DNA of 64,000 bases, taken from positions 1-64,000 of the IMG/VR virus record IMGVR_UViG_3300042945_001831. One strand, written 5' to 3'. Numbering within the stretch: the first letter of the stretch is position 1; every line of letters starts with the position of its first letter. The position numbers were made by a program, and so were the translations under genes. The notes under the pieces were generated by a model. It was not told the origin of the DNA. It made no database searches and saw only the letters and a program-made list of their open reading frames with translations. The stretch comes from a virus. This document shows, in pieces, positions 6,997 to 12,029 of the stretch.

Positions 6997-7251
6997 ATGT
7001 TTGATCTTCTTCAATTTCAACCGCATCTGAATGGTATTCCTGGTGCGATTGGTGCAAGGTATAAGTTTGAGAATGGTTGGGAGATTTCCGTAGTTGCTGG
7101 TCCACCGAATTGTGGATTGTATGGTAACATCAATGAGAATACCTATGAGGTTGGCATCTTCCGTCCCAATGGTAATCTTACTGAGGACGTTTCTGGATGG
7201 AATACTAAAGAAGAAGTATCTGCGATGATGTGGGTACTATCTCAACTCTAA
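6997..7251 (+). CDS. Hypothetical protein (84 aa)
   Basis: Starts 24 nt after the cassette -10. It is a glycine-rich, apparently beta-type protein (GIPGAIGARYKFENGWEISVVAGPP, then NENTYEVGIFRPNG) ending in a helix (TKEEVSAMMWVLSQL). This layout could fit a small barrel or binding fold, but no family is recognised. Confidence 0.65.
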   Translation: MFDLLQFQPHLNGIPGAIGARYKFENGWEISVVAGPPNCGLYGNINENTYEVGIFRPNGNLTEDVSGWNTKEEVSAMMWVLSQL

Positions 7252-7265
7252 ATCACGAGAAACAA

Positions 7266-7436
7266 ATGACTCAAACCTGGAATCAATTTCTTACTGTTTC
7301 TGTTGAAAATGGTGAGAATGCAAATGTGATTGAATGGAATAGTTTAGAATCGTATCGGAACACTTCACCTGGAACTGCACTCAAACGTCATAAAGAACTC
7401 TTTCCTAGTTCCAAGGTAAAAGTTATATCATTCTGA
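7266..7436 (+). CDS. Small hypothetical protein (56 aa)
   Basis: ATG 7266 is preferred (MTQTWNQFLTVSVENGENANV). The frame is open upstream to 7230, but that would overlap the previous gene by 22 nt. The C-terminal half (SYRNTSPGTALKRHKELFP) looks like a helix-turn-helix-sized unit. Function unknown. Confidence 0.5.
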   Translation: MTQTWNQFLTVSVENGENANVIEWNSLESYRNTSPGTALKRHKELFPSSKVKVISF

Positions 7437-7485
7437 GTTTCTATACCCATCAGGGATGCTGATAGGTAGAAGAACCGTAGACCCC

Positions 7486-7514
7486 TTGACAAACCCCCAG
7501 ATCCGTGCTATGAT
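7486..7514 (+). promoter_or_regulatory. Strong sigma70-type promoter TTGACA-17-TATGAT
   Basis: TTGACA (7486-7491), exactly 17 bp, then TATGAT (7509-7514) preceded by TGC. It is the best consensus promoter in the accessory region. It means the in-frame ATGs at 7456, 7510 and 7513 lie upstream of or at the transcription start, which decides the start of the following gene. Confidence 0.75.
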
Positions 7515-7536
7515 GAACGAAGTTCAGAGTCAAGCA

Positions 7537-7710
7537 ATGACCACCGAGCAACGAATGGAGAGGCAATTCTTTATTCACTTCATTGAACTCATCAATGAAG
7601 TTCAGGGCAAATCTAAACTTCCTTCACAAGTTTATTCTCGCAGAACTTCCACCTGGATTAAACAAACACAGAATCCGAAGCAAAAAACTGACGCACTGTC
7701 ACGAGTTTAA
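7537..7710 (+). CDS. Small basic hypothetical protein (57 aa)
   Basis: ATG 7537 is the first in-frame ATG after the predicted transcription start near 7521. Earlier ATGs would not be transcribed from the TTGACA/TATGAT promoter. MTTEQRMERQFFIHFIELINEVQG is helical, and the C-terminus is basic (SRRTSTWIKQTQNPKQK), which could bind nucleic acid. No family is recognised. Confidence 0.55.
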   Translation: MTTEQRMERQFFIHFIELINEVQGKSKLPSQVYSRRTSTWIKQTQNPKQKTDALSRV

Positions 7711-7752
7711 TTCTCTCGGTGCCTGATTTTTATCAATTCATTAACTGATCTA

Positions 7753-7881
7753 ATGACTATCCGTTTCACTTACGACATTAACACTCAACAAAAAGTTTAT
7801 GCCGTATGTAACACCAATGGTGATTGTAAGTATTTGACTACTTCGATTACTGATGCTATTAAACTCTGCCAACAAAACTGA
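7753..7881 (+). CDS. Small hypothetical protein (42 aa)
   Basis: A short complete frame from ATG 7753 to TGA 7879-7881, ending one base before the next ATG. The sequence MTIRFTYDINTQQKVYAVCNTNG then CKYLTTSITDAIKLC has a strand-strand-helix pattern with three cysteines. Reality is supported mainly by the tight spacing and by filling the gap between neighbours. Confidence 0.45.
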   Translation: MTIRFTYDINTQQKVYAVCNTNGDCKYLTTSITDAIKLCQQN

Positions 7882-7882
7882 A

Positions 7883-8074
7883 ATGATTATCCTACACAAA
7901 GAAGATCACGGTTGTGTTTATAAGTTAGGTGAAGAGTATGAACTATTCTATGCTCCGATCTATACTGATAATACAATCAATTTGAATGAGTTTCATCCAG
8001 TAGATTTAGCAGAGTATGATGATGTGAATGAGATTGAAGATATTCAATCACAACTGATTACATTGAATCAATGA
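7883..8074 (+). CDS. Small acidic hypothetical protein (63 aa)
   Basis: ATG 7883 (MIILHKEDHGCVYKLGEEYELFY) is preferred because it begins just after the previous stop. The longer frame to 7853 would overlap. The N-terminal half is beta-like and the C-terminal half acidic and helical (DLAEYDDVNEIEDIQSQLI). It is the last gene before the 1.2-kb non-coding repeat region. Confidence 0.55.
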   Translation: MIILHKEDHGCVYKLGEEYELFYAPIYTDNTINLNEFHPVDLAEYDDVNEIEDIQSQLITLNQ

Positions 8075-8377
8075 AGATCAGATGGAAGAGATTAACACTC
8101 AAGCATAAGAGATAATTATCATTTGATATGTAAGAATGTTTTAATTGATAATTAAATTAAATGTATTAAAAAACATAGTTGAGTGTTTTGTTGTGTTATA
8201 ATGATAGTGTTATATAAAGGTTCTTATAACCTGTCTAGACACTTATAAATGCCTCTAGTTCTTGTTCTTATGCTTCTCTAAACCCCTCTAGTTCTTGTTG
8301 TCTAAGCCCGCATTATACCATAAACCCCATAAAAAGTCAAGGGCACACAGACACTCCTAGGACTGGCACAACACATA
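8075..8377. other. Non-coding AT-rich stretch with short direct repeats
   Basis: No credible gene is seen here. It contains a 10-bp palindrome GATAATTATC (8111-8120) and an extended -10-like TGTTATAAT (8194-8202). The 15-mer CCTCTAGTTCTTGTT occurs twice (8252-8266 and 8285-8299), and one GGCACA half-repeat related to the upstream cassettes lies near 8364. It leads into the DnaA-box-like cluster. Confidence 0.5.
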
Positions 8378-8405
8378 TTGACAGAATCTCGACAATTCTT
8401 ATAAG
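8378..8405 (+). promoter_or_regulatory. Sigma70-type promoter reading into the DnaA-box cluster
   Basis: TTGACA (8378-8383), a 16-bp spacer and TATAAG (8400-8405). The expected start near 8412 would place the palindrome at 8413-8438 at the very 5' end of the transcript. No gene follows for over 800 bp, so any product would be non-coding or a primer-like RNA. Confidence 0.5.
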
Positions 8406-8412
8406 TCTCGTG

Positions 8413-8624
8413 CCTGTGGAAAAATAGTTTTCCACAGGTTTCATTCATTTCCTATAGGGGAAAGTAATGATTTTCACAGAATAGTTTTCCACAGGTTTAT
8501 AATAATTTGTAGTGTTTGCAAGGGTTTATAAGAATTGCCCTGTGGAAAACTATTCAAAACCTGTGGAAAACTTGTGGAAAACTATTCGTTATATTCCACA
8601 GAGTTCGTTATATCCTGTGGAAAA
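8413..8624. repeat. Cluster of TTTTCCACA (DnaA-box-like) motifs; candidate origin
   Basis: Seven exact TTTTCCACA motifs lie in 210 bp. Forward copies are at 8428-8436 and 8485-8493; reverse copies are at 8415-8423, 8541-8549, 8562-8570, 8573-8581 and 8616-8624. A one-mismatch copy TATTCCACA is at 8592-8600, and TTATCCACA, the E. coli consensus DnaA box, is at 8870-8878. The first two form a palindrome with 11-bp arms CCTGTGGAAAA around ATAG. GAATAGTTTTCCACAGG (8479-8495) has an exact 17-nt inverse at 8539-8555. As I recall, TTTTCCACA is the DnaA box reported for cyanobacterial dnaA/dnaN regions. Very AT-rich DNA follows (8700-8755). T4-type phages are not known to need DnaA, so this could be an origin, a DnaA sink or a structural repeat. 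Confidence 0.7.
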
Positions 8625-9018
8625 CAGTTCGTTATTCATAGAACTTCGTCATAAGACTTCGTTATACATAACAGTTCGTCATAACACTTCGTTGTACTCA
8701 TAGTATAAACATATAATTGTCTTATAGTATAATAATATAACAGTATCGTTATTAGACACCTCCCATACAGTTTGCTATTCGGTTCGTCCTGTGCTATACT
8801 ATTCGTTGTATATAGTTCTGTGTACTCACTTGTAGTCTCACTGTCTTATACTTTAGAAGCACTTCGTCTTTATCCACACCCCCCATACAGTTTATTATTT
8901 GAATCTGACAGTGTTGTATAAGCACTTATATCGTGCTCTTCGTTATAAGGACACCCCCCATATAGTTTATTATTTTTATAACACAGTAATGAATATAAAG
9001 TATTCGTCATTGTTCGTT
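8585..9018 (+). repeat. Strand-biased TTCGTY repeat array (13 copies)
   Basis: TTCGTT or TTCGTC begins at 8585, 8604, 8628, 8645, 8658, 8675, 8688, 8783, 8802, 8863, 8939, 9003 and 9013, always on the + strand. I see no reverse-strand copies in the interval. Between 8641 and 8700 the copies lie in two 30-bp units that match at about 23 of 30 positions. The spacing is irregular elsewhere. The array starts inside the DnaA-box-like cluster and runs through the AT-rich DNA beyond it. Confidence 0.7.
8756..8974 (+). repeat. Three copies of a C-rich 24-mer
   Basis: Copies at 8756-8779, 8876-8899 and 8951-8974 follow the pattern ACACCYCCCATAYAGTTT then RYTATT. Copies 2 and 3 differ at one base. Distances are 120 and 75 bp. 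The first two are interleaved with the TTCGTY array. C-runs on one strand in an AT-rich background suggest a protein-binding or priming site rather than chance. Confidence 0.65.
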
Positions 9019-9246
9019 TATTATAATAAAACAGCACTGTTTTGACAGTTATATTTTGTGTTGTTGTATTCTTATACCTAACCGATGCCCCCCCCCCTAA
9101 AGCTAAAAAAGCAAACTACCCTAACCTACAAACCTTTGAAAACGTTCGAGAGATTGAGAATAAAATAAAAAAATTTCCGGAAAAATTTTTATTCAAAAAG
9201 GTTAAAATGCTATATAAAAACAAAAGAGTAAAAATGCGTAAGGGTT
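9019..9246. other. Non-coding stretch with poly-C run and AT stem-loop
   Basis: TTGACA (9042-9047) has only weak -10 candidates after it. A run of ten C bases lies at 9088-9097. A small stem-loop with arms AAAAATTT (9169-9176) and AAATTTTT (9183-9190) is present. TGC-TATATA (9208-9216) could be an extended -10 for the gene at 9247. A frame spanning 9042-9257 is judged not to be a gene. Confidence 0.4.
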
Positions 9247-9399
9247 ATGAAATTTGAATTTGACGATTATGAGAAAGATGTATTATTGGAGACGATTCAA
9301 TATCGTTTAGATGTTGATAAGATGTTAGTAATCAATGATAGTTTAAGAAAAGATGTTGAAGATTTATTTCGAAAGATAGAAGAAGATGAATACTTATAA
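9247..9399 (+). CDS. Small acidic helical protein (50 aa)
   Basis: ATG 9247 to TAA 9399. MKFEFDDYEKDVLLETIQYRLD and then KMLVINDSLRKDVEDLFRKIEED form two probable amphipathic helices. The gene overlaps the next by 14 nt. No domain is recognised, but the charge pattern and coupling look coding. Confidence 0.55.
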   Translation: MKFEFDDYEKDVLLETIQYRLDVDKMLVINDSLRKDVEDLFRKIEEDEYL

Positions 9400-9556
9400 T
9401 ATTTCAGTTCGGGGTGTGAATATAATCGAGGAAATTCCCCAGAAAGACTTACAGGAAAAACTGAAATTGGTCAGAGGACTTGTATGGACGAGTGGGGGAG
9501 GAAACGAAGATATCACAGTATCTCTAAATAATAACGAAGTACCTTGCAATGAGTAA
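9386..9556 (+). CDS. Small conserved hypothetical protein (56 aa)
   Basis: ATG 9386 to TAA 9554-9556. MNTYNISVRGVNIIEEIPQKD then LQEKLKLVRGLVWTSGG resembles, as I recall, a small protein found at this place in other cyanomyoviruses, just before the glycosyltransferase-like gene. Function unknown. The promoter of the next gene lies within its last codons. Confidence 0.6.
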   Translation: MNTYNISVRGVNIIEEIPQKDLQEKLKLVRGLVWTSGGGNEDITVSLNNNEVPCNE

Positions 9557-9572
9557 ATTGTAATGGTATAAT
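9544..9572 (+). promoter_or_regulatory. Sigma70-type promoter TTGCAA-17-TGG-TATAAT
   Basis: TTGCAA (9544-9549), a 17-bp spacer and TATAAT (9567-9572) with an upstream TGG. The start of the following gene at 9598 fits a short leader. Confidence 0.6.
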
Positions 9573-9597
9573 ATCAAATGTATAGTGAAAAAAATTT

Positions 9598-10347
9598 ATG
9601 GCTAAAGGATTTACAGTTAAAACAGTAGCACCTAAAGTATCATCTTCTGATGAATTTAATTTAGATGCAGCAAAAGAAATGATTCGTGGAAAGTCTGTGG
9701 TATTTTGTTTGCCAGGACGAGGAGTATCTTATACGTATTTGAAGAACTTTGTTCAGCTATGTTTTGATTTAGTACAGAGCGGAGCAAGTATTCAGATTTC
9801 ACAAGATTATTCAAGTATGGTTAATTTTGCGAGATGTAAGTGTTTAGGAGCAAATGTTCTCAGAGGACCAAAGCAAGTTCCTTGGGATGGGAAACTGAAT
9901 TATGATTATCAACTATGGATTGATAGTGATATTGTATTTGACACTGAAAAATTCTATCGTCTTGTTGCAATGGATAAAGACATTGCAGCAGGTTGGTATT
10001 GTACCGAAGATGGTATGACCACCTCAGTTGCTCATTGGTTGGAAGAAGAAGATTTTAGAAGCAATGGTGGTGTTATGAATCATGAAACAATTGAAACCAT
10101 GAGCAAACGTCGCAAACCGTTTACAGTAGATTACACAGGATTTGGTTGGGTTCTAATCAAGAAGGGTGTATTTGAAAATCTAGAATATCCTTGGTTTGCT
10201 CCGAAGATGCAACAATTTGAGAGTGGTGAAGTGCAGGACATGTGTGGCGAGGATGTCTCATTCTGTTTAGATGCAAAAGAAGCAGGTTATGAGATTTGGT
10301 GTGATCCAAGAATTCGAGTTGGTCATGAAAAGACTAGAATTATCTGA
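9598..10347 (+). CDS. Glycosyltransferase-like (GT-A fold) protein
   Basis: 249 residues, recalled as a family conserved near the late gene cluster of cyanomyoviruses. A GT-A-type layout is visible. There is an N-terminal strand (SVVFCLPGRGVSYTYLKNFV), a DxD motif in YQLWIDSDIVFD (about residues 104-115), which normally binds the metal of a nucleotide sugar, and an acidic GEDVSFCLDAKEAGY near the C-terminus that is typical of GT2-like acceptor sites. It would transfer a sugar to phage DNA, virion protein or host surface; the target is unknown. No membrane segment is visible. It has its own promoter and a terminator at 10401-10435. Confidence 0.7.
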   Translation: MAKGFTVKTVAPKVSSSDEFNLDAAKEMIRGKSVVFCLPGRGVSYTYLKNFVQLCFDLVQSGASIQISQDYSSMVNFARCKCLGANVLRGPKQVPWDGKLNYDYQLWIDSDIVFDTEKFYRLVAMDKDIAAGWYCTEDGMTTSVAHWLEEEDFRSNGGVMNHETIETMSKRRKPFTVDYTGFGWVLIKKGVFENLEYPWFAPKMQQFESGEVQDMCGEDVSFCLDAKEAGYEIWCDPRIRVGHEKTRII

Positions 10348-10368
10348 GTCTGGACTCTAAGTTCCTTC

Positions 10369-10398
10369 TTGACGTTTTCAGTCATTATATGATATAAT
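10369..10398 (+). promoter_or_regulatory. Sigma70-type promoter abutting a terminator
   Basis: TTGACG (10369-10374), an 18-bp spacer and TATAAT (10393-10398) preceded by TGA. The expected start at about 10404-10406 falls inside the left arm of the terminator hairpin, so transcripts begun here could not form the full hairpin. Confidence 0.65.
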
Positions 10399-10400
10399 AA

Positions 10401-10435
10401 CCCTATAAGATTTTAACAGTCTTATAGGGTTTTTT
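10401..10435 (+). terminator. Rho-independent terminator
   Basis: Perfect 10-bp arms CCCTATAAGA (10401-10410) and TCTTATAGGG (10420-10429) with a 9-nt loop, followed by six T (10430-10435). It ends the glycosyltransferase-like unit while overlapping the start of the next promoter's transcript. Confidence 0.85.
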
Positions 10436-10503
10436 GTGATTTATATAAACTACAAAATCCGTGTAAAAATCCGTCTTTTAAACCAAATTGGAGAAAATTT
10501 AAA

Positions 10504-10638
10504 ATGGCAGTATCAAAGAAAGAAATGAAGATTGAGAGTACTCCAAAAAATACTCGACAAGGTGATGGAAAAAATACTAAATATAGTGCAACAAGTCGTA
10601 ATGTTGCCCGTAAGCGTTATAGGGGTCAAGGTAAATAA
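10504..10638 (+). CDS. Small basic conserved protein (44 aa)
   Basis: A lysine/arginine-rich protein too short for most gene finders. It begins MAVSKKEMKIESTPKNTRQG and ends SRNVARKRYRGQGK. The composition suggests RNA or DNA binding. I recall nearly identical small proteins in several cyanomyoviruses at this place. It is preceded by GGAG (10491-10494), lies between two terminators and is served by the promoter at 10369, so it is a monocistronic unit. Confidence 0.7.
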   Translation: MAVSKKEMKIESTPKNTRQGDGKNTKYSATSRNVARKRYRGQGK

Positions 10639-10648
10639 TATTCAAGTG

Positions 10649-10675
10649 AGCATGTATTAATTTACATGCTTTTTT
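10649..10675 (+). terminator. Rho-independent terminator
   Basis: 8-bp arms AGCATGTA (10649-10656) and TACATGCT (10663-10670), with a T-run (10670-10675). Ends the small basic protein unit. Confidence 0.8.
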
Positions 10676-10687
10676 AATACAAATACT

Positions 10688-11320
10688 ATGGCATACTTAA
10701 ATCACAATCTTCCAACTTTTACTTGTTACATTCGTAATGAGTTCTTACACAATCACCAAAGCGGTCACGGTGAGGTCACTTTATGTGATGTTCACTCCGT
10801 AGCATCCCTTGAGAAAAGAGTTCCTTTATTTGAGGCATTTCTGGAGAATGGTGTGAACTGGACAAGAAGACCTATTCATGCATTTTGCTGGAAACCAGAT
10901 GCACCTGTACCAAAATTAGAAGAATGCATGTGGTGGGATTGCTTCTCACCTTATATTGATGTTCAAATTCGCTCAAGACTTGCTGGACTAAGAGCAGAAC
11001 TAATCAATTATAAGGGTGAAAAGAAAGAAGGCACCTACATGTTCACTATGGATTGGTCTTGGGAATCAAAATCGACTTTGAATACCAATTTTAGTGAAAC
11101 CCCGGAGCACAAATGCGCTCATTTCTTTAAAATGGATGATGGAAATTTCTATGCATATCCAAATAATAAGATCTTATGGTACGACGATGCCTGGATTCAT
11201 AATAGGATTACACAAAATCCTGGATATCTTATAGATATGAATGAATACTCAGTGGAAAATAAGAGAAAAATCGAAACCTCCGACGATTATATGTACAAAA
11301 TCGGGATAGAAACCCCGTAA
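10688..11320 (+). CDS. Conserved cyanophage hypothetical protein (210 aa)
   Basis: A soluble protein rich in His, Trp and Cys: FTCYIRNEFLHNHQSGHGEVTLCDVHSV at the N-terminus, CMWWDCFSPYIDVQ in the middle and MFTMDWSWESK further on. The many His/Cys/Asp residues could make a metal site, but no known motif is evident. It lies between the small basic gene and the baseplate operon, a place conserved in cyanomyoviruses as I recall. Structural and regulatory roles are both possible. Confidence 0.65.
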   Translation: MAYLNHNLPTFTCYIRNEFLHNHQSGHGEVTLCDVHSVASLEKRVPLFEAFLENGVNWTRRPIHAFCWKPDAPVPKLEECMWWDCFSPYIDVQIRSRLAGLRAELINYKGEKKEGTYMFTMDWSWESKSTLNTNFSETPEHKCAHFFKMDDGNFYAYPNNKILWYDDAWIHNRITQNPGYLIDMNEYSVENKRKIETSDDYMYKIGIETP

Positions 11321-11353
11321 AAAGTTCTAATTCACCTTAGAATTAGGAAATGT

Positions 11354-11590
11354 ATGTACAAAAACACAGATAGAGATCAAAATTACATGTATAAAATGTG
11401 GGGAACAACACATTTAGTGACTGATTACACTCCCGAACCGAAAAAAAAGGTTCTCCAAGAGATTATGCACGACTTGGCACCACATCATGACCTTAAGAAA
11501 CAAACTGATCTTCATGAAAAAATAAGAAATGATGAAGATTATGATGATTGGGAATATGGAACTGAACCAAACTACGGAAAAAATTGGTAA
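11354..11590 (+). CDS. Small hypothetical protein (78 aa)
   Basis: A polar protein with a helical centre (EPKKKVLQEIMHDLAPHHDLKKQTDLHEKIRND) and an acidic, aromatic tail (YDDWEYGTEPNY). The ribosome-binding AGGAA lies at the edge of a small hairpin (arms CTAATTC 11327-11333 and GAATTAG 11340-11346), so start access might be modulated. No family is recognised. It immediately precedes gp25. Confidence 0.6.
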   Translation: MYKNTDRDQNYMYKMWGTTHLVTDYTPEPKKKVLQEIMHDLAPHHDLKKQTDLHEKIRNDEDYDDWEYGTEPNYGKNW

Positions 11591-11627
11591 AAAAGTATTA
11601 TAGATATATTAAAGCATAAAAAGATGA

Positions 11628-12029
11628 ATGGCAGTAACAATTTCTCGTAGTTTTAAGGACATTAGTTTGTCTTTTGCGAGGCATCCAGTTACGAATGATG
11701 TGATTGCACTTAAAAATGAGGATGCAATTAAAAAATCTGTTATAAATTTGGTCAGAACTCGTCTCGGTGAGAGATTTTTTAATGATTTGTTGGGTACATC
11801 TGTAGAAAATTCAATGTTTGAATTGCAAAATTCAGGCATAGGTTCATTTTTACAAGAAGAAATTACATCATTATTGAATAATTTCGAACCTAGAATCAAA
11901 TTAAGAACTGTTTTTGTTGATGAACCAGCAGACACAAATGATTTAAACATTAATGTTTCTTATGATATTGTTGGATTACCATTTCCGACACAAAATATAG
12001 AATTCATCTTACAACCAACAAGAGTATAA
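11628..12029 (+). CDS. gp25: gp25 baseplate wedge / lysozyme-like protein
   Basis: 133 residues, essentially the length of T4 gp25. gp25-like proteins (also W in P2) join the baseplate wedge to the sheath and are conserved in contractile injection systems. Typical features are visible: DISLSFARHPVTNDV, then NLVRTRLGERFFNDLLGTSV and the C-terminal VSYDIVGLP strand. It overlaps gp6 by one base, as in other T4-likes, and opens the baseplate operon. The alternative frame on the opposite strand is a shadow. Confidence 0.93.
   Translation: MAVTISRSFKDISLSFARHPVTNDVIALKNEDAIKKSVINLVRTRLGERFFNDLLGTSVENSMFELQNSGIGSFLQEEITSLLNNFEPRIKLRTVFVDEPADTNDLNINVSYDIVGLPFPTQNIEFILQPTRV

Noticed and set aside
8221-8340. 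Possible tRNA-like region with CTCTAGTTCTTGTT repeats
   Set aside because: No cloverleaf, no T-loop GTTCRA consensus and no CCA-side pairing could be drawn. Only direct repeats are seen.
8641-8700. Possible CRISPR-like array from two 30-bp units
   Set aside because: Units are adjacent with no spacers, match imperfectly and are AT-rich. This is a tandem repeat, not a CRISPR array.
8512-8703. 63-codon open frame in the repeat region
   Set aside because: It translates the DnaA-like and TTCGTY repeats (repeated KPVENLW and RHKTSLY strings), has no ribosome site and lacks normal protein composition. It is an artefact of repeats.
9166-9190. AT palindrome around TTTCCGGAAA as a terminator or operator
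   Set aside because: The stem is A-T only apart from the centre and has no clear partner gene. It is mentioned in the region note but is not called as a terminator.
9042-9257. 71-codon open frame with basic C-terminus
   Set aside because: It runs across the C10 tract and an AT stem-loop, has no ribosome site at its start, and overlaps the better-supported gene at 9247.
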